From contig NZ_WHIW01000015.1 of NCBI RefSeq assembly GCF_009295635.1, positions 1-64,000 on the forward strand: a DNA stretch of 64,000 bases, read 5' to 3'. The stretch's first letter is position 1; the number at the start of each line of letters is the position of its first letter. The notes under the pieces were generated by a model that was given only the letters and a program-made list of their open reading frames with translations, ran no database searches and was not told the DNA's origin. The translations under genes were made by a program, and so were the position numbers. This DNA comes from Alkalilimnicola sp. S0819. Lineage in GTDB: Bacteria; Pseudomonadota; Gammaproteobacteria; Nitrococcales; WHIW01. Shown here piece by piece: positions 46,392 through 55,847 of the stretch.

Positions 46392-46931
46392 GTGGAACAG
46401 TTCCGAGGCACCACCATACTCGCCGTGCGCCGCAATGGCCGGGTCGTGATCGGCGGCGACGGCCAGGTCACCCTGGGCAACACCGTCATGAAGGGCAATG
46501 CGCGCAAGGTGCGCCGTCTGTACCGGGAACAGGTGCTGGCGGGCTTCGCCGGCGGCACCGCCGATGCCTTCACCCTGTTCGAGCGCTTCGAGGGCCAGCT
46601 GGAGAAGCAGCGCGGCAACCTCACCCGCGCCGCGGTGGAGATGGCCAAGGACTGGCGCTCGGACCGGGTGCTGCGCAAGCTCGAAGCGCTGCTGCTGGTG
46701 GCCAACCCCGAAGGCATTCTGATGATCTCCGGCAACGGCGATGTGGTGGAGCCGGAGCAGGATCTCATCGCCATCGGCTCCGGCGGCGCCTTTGCCCAGT
46801 CCGCCGCCACCGCGCTCTATGAGAACACCGAGCTGGGCGCGCGGGAGATCGTCGAGAAATCCCTCGGCATCGCCGCCGATATCTGCATCTACACCAACCG
46901 GCAGCTCACCATCGAGGAGCTCGACGCCTGA
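46392..46931 (+). CDS. hslV: ATP-dependent protease subunit HslV
   Basis: This 179-residue peptidase of the HslUV (ClpQY) protease is the bacterial proteasome-like beta subunit. It starts at GTG. The nucleophilic threonine follows the short leader EQFRG, so maturation should expose Thr at [20 protein letters not shown]. Later motifs [20 protein letters not shown] and [20 protein letters not shown] are family-typical. Together with HslU, 38 bp downstream, it degrades misfolded and regulatory proteins in the cytoplasm. A TACAAT box lies about 37 bp before the start. Confidence 0.97.
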   Translation: MEQFRGTTILAVRRNGRVVIGGDGQVTLGNTVMKGNARKVRRLYREQVLAGFAGGTADAFTLFERFEGQLEKQRGNLTRAAVEMAKDWRSDRVLRKLEALLLVANPEGILMISGNGDVVEPEQDLIAIGSGGAFAQSAATALYENTELGAREIVEKSLGIAADICIYTNRQLTIEELDA

Positions 46932-46969
46932 GCGCCGCGCCAACGCACACACAGGGAGTAGCCTCACCC

Positions 46970-48295
46970 ATGTCGGAGATGACCCCGCGGGAGATCGTCC
47001 AGGAACTGGACCGCTTCATCATCGGCCAGGCCAAGGCCAAGCGCTCGGTGGCCATCGCCCTGCGCAACCGCTGGCGGCGCATGCAGGTGGACGAAGCCCT
47101 GCGCCCCGAGATCACCCCGAAGAACATCCTCATGATCGGCCCCACCGGTGTCGGCAAGACCGAGATCGCCCGGCGCCTGGCCAAGCTCGCCCGCGCCCCC
47201 TTCATCAAGGTGGAGGCGACGAAGTTCACGGAAGTGGGCTATGTGGGGCGGGATGTGGAATCCATCATCCGCGATCTGGTGGACATGTCCATCAAGCTCA
47301 CCCGGGAGGAGGAGATGGCCAAGGTGCGGGTGCGCGCCGAGGACGCCGCCGAGGACCGGCTGCTGGACGCGCTGCTCCCCCGGGCCAGCAACTGGGACGA
47401 GGAATCCGCCGATTCCGGCACCCGCCAGAAGCTGCGCAAGAAGCTGCGCGAGGGGGATCTGGACGAGCGCGAGGTGGAGATCGAGATCCGCCAGGCCCCC
47501 GTGGGCGTGGACATCATGGCCCCGCCGGGCATGGAGGACATGACCAGCCAGCTGCAGAGCATGTTCCAGAACCTCTCGGGCGAGCGCACCAAGGCGCGCA
47601 AGCTGAAGGTGAAGGACGCGGTGAAGGTCCTGGTGGACGAGGAGGCCGCGCGCCTGGTCAACGAGGACGAACTCAAGTTGAAGGCCGTGCAGCGGGTGGA
47701 GCAGAACGGCATCGTCTTCCTCGACGAGATCGACAAGGTCTGCCGGCGCGGCGGCGGCGAGACCAGCGGCGGTGACGTCTCCCGCGAAGGCGTGCAGCGC
47801 GATCTGCTGCCCCTGGTGGAGGGCGCCACCGTATCCACCAAGCATGGCATGGTGCGCACCGACCACATCCTGTTCATCGCCTCCGGCGCTTTTCACCTCG
47901 CCAAGCCCTCGGACCTGATCCCCGAGCTGCAGGGCCGCCTGCCCATCCGGGTGGAGCTGGAATCGCTCTCGGTGGAGGATTTCGTGCAGATCCTCACCGC
48001 CACCAGCGCCTCCCTGGTCACCCAGTACCAGGCGCTGCTCGCCACCGAGGGCGTGGACCTGCAGTTCACCGACGAAGGTGTCGCGCGCATCGCCGAAGTG
48101 GCCTGGGAGGTGAACGAGCGCATCGAGAACATCGGCGCCCGGCGCCTGCACACGGTCATGGAGCGGCTGCTGGAGGCCATCAGCTACGAGGCCTCGGACC
48201 GGGACGGCGACGTGGTGCGGGTGGACGCGGATTACGTCGAGGAACACCTGGCGGATCTGGCCCGCAACGAGGATCTGAGCCGGTACATACTCTGA
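46970..48295 (+). CDS. hslU: HslU ATPase subunit of HslUV protease
   Basis: This 441-residue AAA+ unfoldase partners HslV. The N-terminal [20 protein letters not shown] leads to Walker A GPTGVGKT and Walker B in [10 protein letters not shown]. The I-domain of about 140 residues lies between them, followed by the sensor region and a C-terminal docking tail ending in DLSRYIL, as required for binding HslV. GGGAG precedes the ATG. Length is the family norm. Confidence 0.97.
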   Translation: MSEMTPREIVQELDRFIIGQAKAKRSVAIALRNRWRRMQVDEALRPEITPKNILMIGPTGVGKTEIARRLAKLARAPFIKVEATKFTEVGYVGRDVESIIRDLVDMSIKLTREEEMAKVRVRAEDAAEDRLLDALLPRASNWDEESADSGTRQKLRKKLREGDLDEREVEIEIRQAPVGVDIMAPPGMEDMTSQLQSMFQNLSGERTKARKLKVKDAVKVLVDEEAARLVNEDELKLKAVQRVEQNGIVFLDEIDKVCRRGGGETSGGDVSREGVQRDLLPLVEGATVSTKHGMVRTDHILFIASGAFHLAKPSDLIPELQGRLPIRVELESLSVEDFVQILTATSASLVTQYQALLATEGVDLQFTDEGVARIAEVAWEVNERIENIGARRLHTVMERLLEAISYEASDRDGDVVRVDADYVEEHLADLARNEDLSRYIL

Positions 48296-48316
48296 TGACC
48301 GGCTGCGGGCGGTTTG

Positions 48317-48406
48317 TAACCACAAAGGCACAGAGGGTTCACGGAGGAAGACTCTTTCCTGCTCCGTGCAACTCCGTGCTCTCTGAGCCTCTGTGCCTCT
48401 GTGGTT
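48317..48406. repeat. Large inverted repeat with AACCACAnAGGCACAGAG arms
   Basis: TAACCACAAAGGCACAGAGG at 48317-48336 and CCTCTGTGCCTCTGTGGTTG at 48388-48407 are near reverse complements. Inner arms (TTCACGGAGG / CTCCGTG repeats) extend the stem. The element fills the hslU-DUF971 gap and is unlike the shorter TAGGAGCGGC repeats; similar sequences recur in other bacterial genomes. Confidence 0.7.
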
Positions 48407-48430
48407 GACATCATGCTTTCGGAGCGCCCC

Positions 48431-48793
48431 ATGACACCGACGGACATAAAACTGCACCGCCGCTCGCGCATCCTGGAGGTGCTCTTCGACAACGGCGATC
48501 ATTTCAGGCTGCCCTGCGAGTACCTGCGGGTCTATTCGCCTTCCGCCGAGGTCAAGGGCCACGGCCCGGGGCAGGAGACGCTGCAGGTCGGCAAGGAAAC
48601 GGTCAACATCGACGCCATCGAACCGGTGGGCCATTACGCGGTGAAGCTCGTCTTCGACGACGGTCATGACAGCGGCCTATACTCCTGGCGCTATCTGCAC
48701 GAACTGGGCACCCACCAGGACGACTGGTGGGCGGATTATCTGCAACGACTGGCGCGGGCCGGGCACAGCCGCCGCGAGCCGGGGGAGCACTGA
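48431..48793 (+). CDS. DUF971 (GBBH-like) domain protein
   Basis: This 120-residue single-domain DUF971 protein resembles the N-terminal domain of gamma-butyrobetaine hydroxylase: [38 protein letters not shown] and [19 protein letters not shown]. The ATG at 48431 is preferred over an upstream in-frame ATG inside the inverted repeat. It lies just before ubiE, 2 bp away, and after hslU, a neighbourhood known in Pseudomonas. A role in iron-sulfur assembly has been suggested for the fold, but none is shown here. Confidence 0.9.
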   Translation: MTPTDIKLHRRSRILEVLFDNGDHFRLPCEYLRVYSPSAEVKGHGPGQETLQVGKETVNIDAIEPVGHYAVKLVFDDGHDSGLYSWRYLHELGTHQDDWWADYLQRLARAGHSRREPGEH

Positions 48794-48795
48794 AC

Positions 48796-49545
48796 ATGGC
48801 CGAGGAGCCGACGACACACTTCGGGTATCAGCAGGTCCCCGTGGGCGAGAAGGCCGCCCGCGTCGGGCAGGTGTTCCGCTCGGTGGCCGGCAAGTACGAC
48901 CTGATGAACGACCTGATGTCCCTGGGCCTGCACCGGCTGTGGAAGGACCAGGCGATCCGCCAGCTCAATCTGCGCCCGGGCATGCGGGTGCTGGACCTGG
49001 CGTCCGGCACCGGCGACCTGGCCGAGAAGATGCTGCGCCGGGTGGGCGAGGGCGGCCAGGTGGTGATGTCCGACATCAACGAGGCCATGCTCGACCAGGG
49101 CCGCCGGCGCATGATCGACCGCGGCCGGGTGGGCAACGTGGAGTACGTGCTCGCCAACGCCGAGGACCTGCCCCTGCCCAGCGCCCACTTCGACCGGGTC
49201 ACCATCGGCTTCGGGCTGCGCAACGTCACCGACAAGCTCAAAGCCCTGAAGGAGATGCGTCGGGTGCTGAAACCCGGCGGCATGGCCCTGGTGCTGGAAT
49301 TCTCCCAGCTCTACGCCAAGCCCCTGCAACCGGTCTACGACCTGTACTCCTTCCAGATCCTGCCGCGTCTCGGGCAGCTGATCGCGAGCGACGCGGAAAG
49401 CTACCGGTATCTGGCCGAGAGCATCCGCATGCACCCGGACCAGGAGAGCTTGAAGCAGATGATGGTCGAGGCCGGCTTCGAGGATTGCGACTACACCAAT
49501 ATGAGCGGCGGCATCGTCGCCTGTCATCGTGGCTATACCTATTGA
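48796..49545 (+). CDS. ubiE: Ubiquinone/menaquinone biosynthesis C-methyltransferase
   Basis: This 249-residue SAM-dependent methyltransferase methylates the benzoquinol (and naphthoquinol) ring. The N-terminal [20 protein letters not shown], then [19 protein letters not shown] and the SAM motif [15 protein letters not shown], are UbiE signatures. [20 protein letters not shown] and the C-terminal [17 protein letters not shown] complete the family pattern. It heads the ubiE-ubiJ-ubiB operon and overlaps ubiJ by 17 bases. Confidence 0.97.
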   Translation: MAEEPTTHFGYQQVPVGEKAARVGQVFRSVAGKYDLMNDLMSLGLHRLWKDQAIRQLNLRPGMRVLDLASGTGDLAEKMLRRVGEGGQVVMSDINEAMLDQGRRRMIDRGRVGNVEYVLANAEDLPLPSAHFDRVTIGFGLRNVTDKLKALKEMRRVLKPGGMALVLEFSQLYAKPLQPVYDLYSFQILPRLGQLIASDAESYRYLAESIRMHPDQESLKQMMVEAGFEDCDYTNMSGGIVACHRGYTY

Positions 49546-50152
49546 AGCGTTGCTGAAGAGCGGGTTGTGGCCCCTGGAGCAGGCGCTCAACCGCCTGCTC
49601 GGCCTGGACCCGGAGACCGAGGCCCGGCTGCGCCCGTTGGCCGGCCGCCACCTGCAGGTGGAACTGGAAGGCGCGCCGCAGCCGCTGCAGGTGCATTTCA
49701 GCCCCCAGGGCCTCAGCCTGCTGCCCGGTGCCGCCGAGCGGCCCGAGGCCACCCTGCGCAGCAGCCCGGGGGCGCTGATCGGCCTGGCCCTGCGCCGGGG
49801 CGAGCTGCGCTCGGGAGATCTGAGCTTCCAGGGCGATGTGGGCCTGGTGCAAGGCGTGCAAAAGCTCTTCGGCGAGCTGGACATTGACTGGGAGGAGCAG
49901 CTTGCGGGGCTCACCGGCGATGTGCTCGCTCACCAGATCGGCCGCGGCGTTCGCGAGGGTTTCGCCTGGCTTGCCCGCAGCCGGGCTAGCCTGACGCAGA
50001 GCCTGGGCGAATATCTGAGCGAGGAGGCCCGCTACACGCCACCGCGCCTGGAGCTGGAAGGTTTTTATGCCGACGTGGACCGGCTGCGGGAGGGCGCCGA
50101 CCGGCTGGCCGCGCGGCTTGTGCGGCTGGAGCGACGGCGGGGCGCGGAGTAG
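49529..50152 (+). CDS. ubiJ: Ubiquinone biosynthesis accessory factor UbiJ (SCP2 domain)
   Basis: This 207-residue SCP2-like lipid-binding protein, with UbiK, organises the soluble ubiquinone-synthesis complex. The hydrophobic SCP2 core spans about residues 15-120 ([20 protein letters not shown]). The C-terminus is a helical, charged tail ([20 protein letters not shown]). The GTG start lies within the ubiE end, so translation is coupled. It is followed 3 bp later by ubiB, as in E. coli. Confidence 0.93.
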   Translation: MAIPIEALLKSGLWPLEQALNRLLGLDPETEARLRPLAGRHLQVELEGAPQPLQVHFSPQGLSLLPGAAERPEATLRSSPGALIGLALRRGELRSGDLSFQGDVGLVQGVQKLFGELDIDWEEQLAGLTGDVLAHQIGRGVREGFAWLARSRASLTQSLGEYLSEEARYTPPRLELEGFYADVDRLREGADRLAARLVRLERRRGAE

Positions 50153-50155
50153 CCC

Positions 50156-51817
50156 ATGAAACGTTTGCGCCTCGCCCTGCGGCTGACCCGCATCAATGTC
50201 ATTCTGCTGAAACACGGCCTGGACGAGCTGATCCTGGCCCTGCCCTTTTTCCGCCCACTGCGCTTTCTGGTGATCTTCATGCCCTGGCGCTGGGTGCCGC
50301 GAGCGCTGCCCGCCCGGGGCGTGCGGATACGCCGCAGCCTTGAGGAACTGGGGCCTATCTACGTGAAGTTCGGGCAAATCCTTTCAACAAGAAGGGATCT
50401 TCTGCCACCGGACCTGATCGACGAGCTCGCCAAACTGCAGGACCGGGTGCCGCCCTTCCCCGGCGATCAGGCCCGGCGCATCGTCGAGCGCAGCCTGGGC
50501 GAGTCGGTCACCGAGCTGTTCGCCAAGTTCGATGAGACCCCCATGGCCTCGGCCTCCATCGCCCAGGTCCACGCGGCGCGGTTGCGCGACGGGCGCGAGG
50601 TGGTGGTGAAGGTGGTGCGCCCGGGCATCAAGCGGCGCATCCAGCGCGATATGGAGCTGCTCTATTTCTTCGCCGAGCTGATCCATCGCTACGTGCCCGA
50701 GGCCCGGCGCCTGCGCCCGCTGGAGGTGGTGGCGGAGTTCGACAAGAACCTGGACGACGAACTGGACCTGATGCGCGAGGCGGCCAACGCCTCCCAGCTG
50801 CGGCGCAACTTCACCGGCTCCGAGCTGCTCTATATTCCCGAGGTGGAATGGCCCCTGACCCGCCGCGAGGTGATGGTCATGGAGCGCATCTACGGCGTGC
50901 CGGTGAGCGACACCGAGCACCTCACCGCGCTGGGCACCGATATGCAGAAGCTCGCCGAGCGGGGCGTGGAGATCTTCTTCACCCAGGTCTTCCGCGACAG
51001 CTTCTTCCACGCCGACATGCACCCGGGCAATATCTTCGTCAACGCCGAGCACCCCGAGGAGCCCCGCTACATCGCCGTGGACTTCGGCATCGTCGGCAGC
51101 CTGAACCCCTCGGATCATCGCTATCTCGCCGAGAACTTCCTCGCCTTCTTCCGCCGGGATTATCGCCGGGTGGCGGAGCTGCACGTGGAATCCGGCTGGG
51201 TACCGGCCGATACCCGGATCGAGGAATTCGAGGCGGCCATGCGCACCGTCTGCGAGCCCATCTTCGAGCGCCCCCTGAAGGACATCTCCTTCGGCGCGCT
51301 GCTGCTGCGCCTGTTCCAGACCGGGCGGCGGTTCAACATGGAAGTGCAACCGCAGCTGGTGCTGCTGCAAAAGACCCTGCTCAACATCGAAGGCCTGGGG
51401 CGCCAGCTCTACCCGGAGCTGGATCTGTGGCGCACCGCCAAGCCCTACATGGAGCGCTGGATGCGCGAGCAGGTGGGGCCGCGGGCCTTCCTGCGGAAAT
51501 TGCGCGAACAGGCGCCCACCTGGAGCGAGCGCCTGCCGGACCTGCCCGAGCGCCTGATCCGCGCCCTGGACGATGTGAGCGAGATGCGCGCGGCCCTCAG
51601 CCGCCAAAGCGAGGAACTGGAAGGCCTGCGCCAGGAACAGGCCCGCACCGGCGCACGGCTGCTCGCCGCCGGCGCCGGCAGTGGGCTGCTGGGGGGTGGG
51701 GTGCTGGTGCTCGCCCTGCAACCCGGAGCCTGGTTCAGCCTGGCCGGGGTGCCGGTGCTGGGCTGGGCGAGCGTGGTGATCGGGGCGGGGCTGTTGTTGT
51801 CGGGAAGGTGGCGCTGA
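50156..51817 (+). CDS. ubiB: Ubiquinone biosynthesis ABC1-family kinase-like protein
   Basis: This 553-residue atypical kinase/ATPase is needed for ubiquinone synthesis. The ABC1 signature [19 protein letters not shown], the A-rich loop [19 protein letters not shown] with the invariant lysine in VVVKVVRPG, and [10 protein letters not shown] and VDFGIVGSL (metal and catalytic residues) are intact. Two hydrophobic helices at the C-terminus (~500-550) anchor it to the membrane. It ends the ubiEJB operon. Confidence 0.96.
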   Translation: MKRLRLALRLTRINVILLKHGLDELILALPFFRPLRFLVIFMPWRWVPRALPARGVRIRRSLEELGPIYVKFGQILSTRRDLLPPDLIDELAKLQDRVPPFPGDQARRIVERSLGESVTELFAKFDETPMASASIAQVHAARLRDGREVVVKVVRPGIKRRIQRDMELLYFFAELIHRYVPEARRLRPLEVVAEFDKNLDDELDLMREAANASQLRRNFTGSELLYIPEVEWPLTRREVMVMERIYGVPVSDTEHLTALGTDMQKLAERGVEIFFTQVFRDSFFHADMHPGNIFVNAEHPEEPRYIAVDFGIVGSLNPSDHRYLAENFLAFFRRDYRRVAELHVESGWVPADTRIEEFEAAMRTVCEPIFERPLKDISFGALLLRLFQTGRRFNMEVQPQLVLLQKTLLNIEGLGRQLYPELDLWRTAKPYMERWMREQVGPRAFLRKLREQAPTWSERLPDLPERLIRALDDVSEMRAALSRQSEELEGLRQEQARTGARLLAAGAGSGLLGGGVLVLALQPGAWFSLAGVPVLGWASVVIGAGLLLSGRWR

Positions 51818-51895
51818 GGGGATTCGCGATGCCGCGGCGCTGCAGCGCGGCTACGCAGAGCTTGGCGCCAGCCGCAAAGTGGGCGCCGGGCTCCG

Positions 51896-51936
51896 CGTAG
51901 CCCGGGTGTAGCCGCAGGCGAGAAGCCGGGATTCCC
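51896..51936. repeat. GTAGCCCGGG-type intergenic repeat
   Basis: GTAGCCCGGGTGTAGCCGCA and GGCGAGAAGCCGGGATTCCC, a form recognised as a recurrent bacterial intergenic repeat, sits in the gap between ubiB and the convergent yibQ-like gene. A related GCAGCGCGGCTACG lies at 51843-51855. Confidence 0.5.
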
Positions 51937-51960
51937 CAATCCACCAAGGCCCGGCCGCCC

Positions 51961-52758
51961 TCAACGTCCGCCCACTACCCGCACACCCGCGCCACGCCGC
52001 CGCTCGATCATCTCCCGCACCGATATGAGCCGCACCCCGTAGCGGGCCTCCAGCTCCGGCAGCACCTCTTCGAGCACGTCCAGGGTTGCCGGGTACGGAT
52101 GCCCTATTCCCACGGCGCTGCCATACCGCCGGGCCCGGGCCACCAGCTGCTCGAAGGCCGCCCGTATTCGCGCACGGTCCCGATAATGGTCCAGGAAAAC
52201 ATCCCGCTCCAGGCTGGGCAGCTCCATCTCGCGGGCCAGGCGCAGGGCCACCGACTGCTGGCTGGTGCGGCTGTCCACGAAGAACAGACCGCCCCGATAG
52301 CGCAGCTCCTCCATCAGCCAGGCCATGTAGCCCGGGTGGCGGGTGAGCAGGCTGCCCATGTGGTTGTTCACGCCGCTCACATGGGGCAGGGCGGCGAGAT
52401 TGCCCCGCAGCACCCGCAGGAACTCGCTCCGTTCCATGTCCATGGTGACGCCGCCCGGGCCCAGCCGGTTGCCGCGGGTAGCCTGCATCGGCTGGTGCAG
52501 CATCACTTCCTTGCCCAAGCGGTGCGCCTGACGGGCCAGCCTTGCGGCATGGGGGGTGTGGGGGAGAAAGGCACAGGCCACGGGGCCGGGCAGGGCGACG
52601 CTGCGCGCACCCTCCACGGGGCGATCCCCCACGTCGTCGATGATGAGGCTGATCACCGGCCGCGCGGCGGCGGGCAGGGCGGTGAGCAATATCAGCCACA
52701 AAGAAAACGCGCCCCGCAGGGCGCGTCTCGGTTTCTTCTCGTTGGCGCCTGGCGCCAT
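51961..52758 (-). CDS. Divergent polysaccharide deacetylase family protein (YibQ-like)
   Basis: This 265-residue exported protein has a basic N-terminus and one hydrophobic segment (GAFSLWLILLTALPAAA) acting as signal or anchor. The deacetylase-like domain shows PVISLIIDDVGDRP, AFLPHTPHAARLARQAHRLG, EVMLHQPMQATRG and VNNHMGSLLTRHPGYMAWLM. Residues resembling the metal-site Asp and His are visible, but activity is not established. It follows envC and ctpA on the minus strand, the conserved envC-ctpA-yibQ order involved in cell-wall remodelling. A terminator-like hairpin lies in its first codons. Confidence 0.9.
   Translation of the reverse strand: MAPGANEKKPRRALRGAFSLWLILLTALPAAARPVISLIIDDVGDRPVEGARSVALPGPVACAFLPHTPHAARLARQAHRLGKEVMLHQPMQATRGNRLGPGGVTMDMERSEFLRVLRGNLAALPHVSGVNNHMGSLLTRHPGYMAWLMEELRYRGGLFFVDSRTSQQSVALRLAREMELPSLERDVFLDHYRDRARIRAAFEQLVARARRYGSAVGIGHPYPATLDVLEEVLPELEARYGVRLISVREMIERRRGAGVRVVGGR
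52700..52726 (-). terminator. Intrinsic-terminator-like hairpin inside yibQ start
   Basis: On the minus strand ACGCGCCC-TGCG-GGGCGCGT is followed by TTTCTTT, an 8-bp GC stem with a T-rich tail. It lies 32-58 bases inside the yibQ-like reading frame, downstream of ctpA. It may attenuate transcription into this gene, or the coding start may be misjudged. Confidence 0.55.
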
Positions 52759-52773
52759 GGGCAGTCCTTCTTG

Positions 52774-54069
52774 TTAGCGTCGCGCCGCCATGATGTTCAG
52801 CCCCTTGAGCAGGTTCACGGCTTCGGTCAGAGCATAGTCCAGATCCTTCTGCGCCGCACCCGCCTGGCGCTCGGCGCTCTCGTGGGCCTTGCCGGCGTCG
52901 GGGTTGCTCAGATGCCCGCGCAGGTCCGCCTCCCGCAGGCGGTTGACCGCCGGCACCTCGGCGCGGCTCAGCTTGTAGTCGCTGAGCTTGATGTCCGGGG
53001 TGATGCCCTCGGCCTGGATGGAGCGGCCCTTGGGCGTGTAGTACCGCGCGGTGGTCATCTTCATGGCGGTGCCGCCGGCCAGGGGCAGGATGGTCTGCAC
53101 CGAGCCCTTGCCGAAGGTCTGCGCCCCCATGATCACGGCCCGACCGTGATCCTGCAGGGCACCGGCGACGATCTCGGAGGCCGACGCGGAGCCCGCGTTC
53201 ACCAGCACCACCATGGGCGCGCCGTCCAGCAGATCACCGCGGGTGGCCTTGTAGTTCTCGCCGTCCTCGCGCCCACGGGTGGCGACGATATCGCCGTCCT
53301 CCAGGAAGGTGTCGGCCACCTGCACGGAGGCGCGCAGCACGCCGCCGGGGTTGTTGCGCAGGTCCAGCACCAGACCCTTCAGGCTGCCGCCGGCCTCCTT
53401 GCGCAGCGCCTTCACCGCGTTCCGGGTCTGCTCGCCGGTGCGACTCTGGAAGTTGCTGATGCGCACATAGCCGTAGTCGTCTTCGAGCAGGCGGGATTTG
53501 ACGCTCTCCACCTTGATCACCGCGCGGGTGAGCTCGAAGCTCAGCGGGCCCTCTTCGCCGTCGCGGATCACGGTCAGGCGAATGCTGCTGCCCGGCTCAC
53601 CGCGCATCAGCGCCACCGCGTCACTGAGCGTCATGCCCTTGACCGGCTCGTTGCCCAGCCGCGTGATCAGGTCCCCGGGGCGCAGGCCGGCGCGGCTCGC
53701 CGGCGTGTCGTCGATGGGGCTGACCACCCGGACGAAGCCGTTCTCCATGCTGACTTCGATACCCAGGCCGCCGAACTCGCCGCGGGTGCTCACGCGCATG
53801 TCCTGGTACTGCTCCTCGTCCATATAGGCCGAGTGCGGGTCCAGGCCCTGGAGCATGCCGCGCACCGCGTGCTCCAGCAGGGTCTTGTCGTCCACGCCTT
53901 CCACGTAATCACGCTTGATGCGGGAGTAGACCTCGGTGAAAGCGCGCAGCTCGTCCAGGGGGATCTCGGCGCGGGCCTGTTGCATATCCGCCCAGCTCGG
54001 CGCGGACAGCGTCCCCAGCGCCAGCACGGCGCCGCTTGCGAGGCTGATGAGCGTCTTCCGGATCGTCAT
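52774..54069 (-). CDS. ctpA: Carboxy-terminal processing protease, S41 family
   Basis: This 431-residue periplasmic protease has a signal peptide (ISLASGAVLALGTLSAPSWA). An N-terminal helical region precedes a PDZ domain (~90-165; FGGLGIEVSMENGFVRVVSP), then the S41 core with the catalytic Ser/Lys dyad in NAGSASASEIVAGAL and AVIMGAQTFGKGSVQ (Ser ~311, Lys ~336). Such proteases process or degrade periplasmic and cell-wall-related proteins, often with a lipoprotein partner. It lies between envC and yibQ in the conserved trio. Confidence 0.95.
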   Translation of the reverse strand: MTIRKTLISLASGAVLALGTLSAPSWADMQQARAEIPLDELRAFTEVYSRIKRDYVEGVDDKTLLEHAVRGMLQGLDPHSAYMDEEQYQDMRVSTRGEFGGLGIEVSMENGFVRVVSPIDDTPASRAGLRPGDLITRLGNEPVKGMTLSDAVALMRGEPGSSIRLTVIRDGEEGPLSFELTRAVIKVESVKSRLLEDDYGYVRISNFQSRTGEQTRNAVKALRKEAGGSLKGLVLDLRNNPGGVLRASVQVADTFLEDGDIVATRGREDGENYKATRGDLLDGAPMVVLVNAGSASASEIVAGALQDHGRAVIMGAQTFGKGSVQTILPLAGGTAMKMTTARYYTPKGRSIQAEGITPDIKLSDYKLSRAEVPAVNRLREADLRGHLSNPDAGKAHESAERQAGAAQKDLDYALTEAVNLLKGLNIMAARR

Positions 54070-54166
54070 AGTCGTTCAACTCCCGGTCATCGTACGCCGC
54101 GCTTCCCGCGCGCCACCGACGGCCTCCTTGGTATAGGCGATGCGCGGCGACTCCCTGGCCGCGCCT

Positions 54167-55321
54167 TCATCCGCGTTGGTCCTTCGCTCGCAGCCAGCGC
54201 TGCGGATCCACCGGCTTGCCGGCGGCACGAATCTCGAAATACAGCCCGGGCTTGTCGCGCCCACCGCTGCTGCCCACCCGGGCCAGCAACTCGCCGGCCT
54301 CCACCCAGTCACCCGCCTCTTTGTAGAGTGATTGGTTATGGCCGTAGAGGCTCATATAGCCCTCGCCGTGGTCAACGATCAACAGCAGGCCAAAACCTCG
54401 CAGCCAATCGCTGTAAACCACCCGGCCGTGGGAGACGGCGCGTACCTCCGCGCCGGACTCCGCGCCGATCAGCACACCGCTCCAGCGCATGTCGCCCAGG
54501 CCGCGAGCCTGCCCGTAGCGGGCGGTGAGCCGACCCTTCGCAGGCCAGGGCAGTGTGCCCCGTGTCTGGGGGAACGGTTTGCGATCCAGTGCGCTTTCCG
54601 GGATATCCGCCAGAGCCCGATTCAACTCTTGGAGCAGTTTTGTGAGCTCCTGCTCGTCGACCTTCAGTGCCGCCAACTCGCCGCCACGACTTTCCAGCTC
54701 CCGGCCGATGCGCGCCAGCAACGCCTGGCGCTCGGTGCGGGCAGCCTGCAAGCGCTCGTGCTCGGCGCGTCGCGCCCGCGCCAGGCCGTCCAACTCGGCC
54801 AGCGCCTGATCCAGCTCCTCCCGGGTGCGGGCCAGGGCCTGCAGCGCCTCGGTGACTTCCGCAATGCGCGCCGCCCGCGCCCGGTTGAAGTAATCGTAGT
54901 AAACCAGCAGGCGCTGAAACTGTGACGGATCCTGCTGATTGAGCAATAATTTCAGGTATTCCTGGCGTCCGCCAGCGTAGGCCTCGCGCAGAGCCCGGGC
55001 CAGATAGGCCCGTTGCTCGCTCAGCAGCTCGCTTTGGCGGCCCTGTTCGGCCCGCAGCCGGCTCACCCGGGCGTCGACCTGCTGCCGGCGCCCGGCGATC
55101 TCCCGCAGAGCCGCGGCGGCGCGCCCCAGGCGGCGCTCCAGGCGGCCCAATTCCGTTTGGGCGGCATCCCGGCGCTGCTGGGCTCGGCGCATGTCTTCCC
55201 GCACCTGGGTGATGCGCTCGCGCAGTTCCCGCAGCTCGGCTTCCCGCTCGCGGTATTCCTGAGCCGGGGCGCCGAAGGCGGCCAGCGCCAGCAGCAGCGG
55301 AGCCAGACGTAAGAATCCCAT
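54167..55321 (-). CDS. envC: Murein hydrolase activator EnvC
   Basis: This 384-residue periplasmic protein activates the amidases AmiA/AmiB at the septum. A signal peptide (LRLAPLLLALAAFGAPAQ) is followed by a long coiled coil (~25-240; LRELRERITQVREDMRRAQQ). A C-terminal LytM/M23 domain (~270-384) has the fold but not the zinc ligands of active peptidases: GHNQSLY and LYFEIRAAG stand where HxH motifs are found. This degeneracy is normal for EnvC. The ATG giving MGFLRLAP was chosen over an upstream methionine. Confidence 0.95.
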   Translation of the reverse strand: MGFLRLAPLLLALAAFGAPAQEYREREAELRELRERITQVREDMRRAQQRRDAAQTELGRLERRLGRAAAALREIAGRRQQVDARVSRLRAEQGRQSELLSEQRAYLARALREAYAGGRQEYLKLLLNQQDPSQFQRLLVYYDYFNRARAARIAEVTEALQALARTREELDQALAELDGLARARRAEHERLQAARTERQALLARIGRELESRGGELAALKVDEQELTKLLQELNRALADIPESALDRKPFPQTRGTLPWPAKGRLTARYGQARGLGDMRWSGVLIGAESGAEVRAVSHGRVVYSDWLRGFGLLLIVDHGEGYMSLYGHNQSLYKEAGDWVEAGELLARVGSSGGRDKPGLYFEIRAAGKPVDPQRWLRAKDQRG

Positions 55322-55412
55322 GGGCTGGTGTTCGGTTTCCTTGGCTTGGGTTGCTGCTATCATGACCGGCTTTCGGGGCCGGCACGCTCTATATCAGAGG
55401 CAGCGAAACAGT

Positions 55413-55832
55413 ATGGATCAGCTCGTTCAATTTATCAGTGATCAGTGGTTGCTGGTCACCGCCTTCGTCATGGTGCTGGTGGCGGTCATCGCCTACGAGA
55501 TCCGCCAAGGCGCGGGCGGCGGCAAGCGGCTGGATGCCTCCGCCGCCACGCAGCTCTATAACCGCGATCAGGCTCAATTCGTGGACCTGCGGGGCGACCA
55601 GGAGTTCCGTGCCGGCCACCTGCCCGGCGCCCTGCATCTGCCCGCCAACGCCACCGACGAGCGACTCAAGCGGGTGAAGAAGGCGCGCGCCGTGATCGTC
55701 TATGACGAGAACGGCCTGCAGCTCAACAAGGGCCTGCAACGGCTGAAGAGCGCCGGTATCGAGAACGTCTACGGCCTGCGCGGGGGCATTGCCGCCTGGC
55801 GCACCGCCGGCTATCCCATCGAAAAGAAGTAA
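55413..55832 (+). CDS. Membrane-anchored rhodanese-fold protein lacking the catalytic Cys
   Basis: This 139-residue YibN-like protein has one N-terminal membrane helix (about 11-28, WLLVTAFVMVLVAVIAY) and a rhodanese domain with FVDLRGDQEFRAGHLPGALHLP and YGLRGGIAAWRTAGYPI. The active-site loop reads VIVYDENGLQ (94-103), so Asp98 stands where sulfurtransferases have Cys. The protein is therefore unlikely to be a sulfurtransferase. It starts 92 bp from envC on the opposite strand and 15 bp before secB. In E. coli yibN-grxC-secB are adjacent; grxC is absent here. Confidence 0.9.
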   Translation: MDQLVQFISDQWLLVTAFVMVLVAVIAYEIRQGAGGGKRLDASAATQLYNRDQAQFVDLRGDQEFRAGHLPGALHLPANATDERLKRVKKARAVIVYDENGLQLNKGLQRLKSAGIENVYGLRGGIAAWRTAGYPIEKK

Positions 55833-55847
55833 AGGAGCACAGACCCC

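Noticed and set aside
48317-48406. CRISPR-like or tRNA-like structure
   Set aside because: Only one inverted pair and no spaced direct repeats. No cloverleaf, anticodon loop or TTCGA arm.
52099-54528. Long plus-strand frame opposite yibQ, ctpA and envC
   Set aside because: Shadow of well-recognised minus-strand genes; His/Gln/Ala-rich with no motifs.
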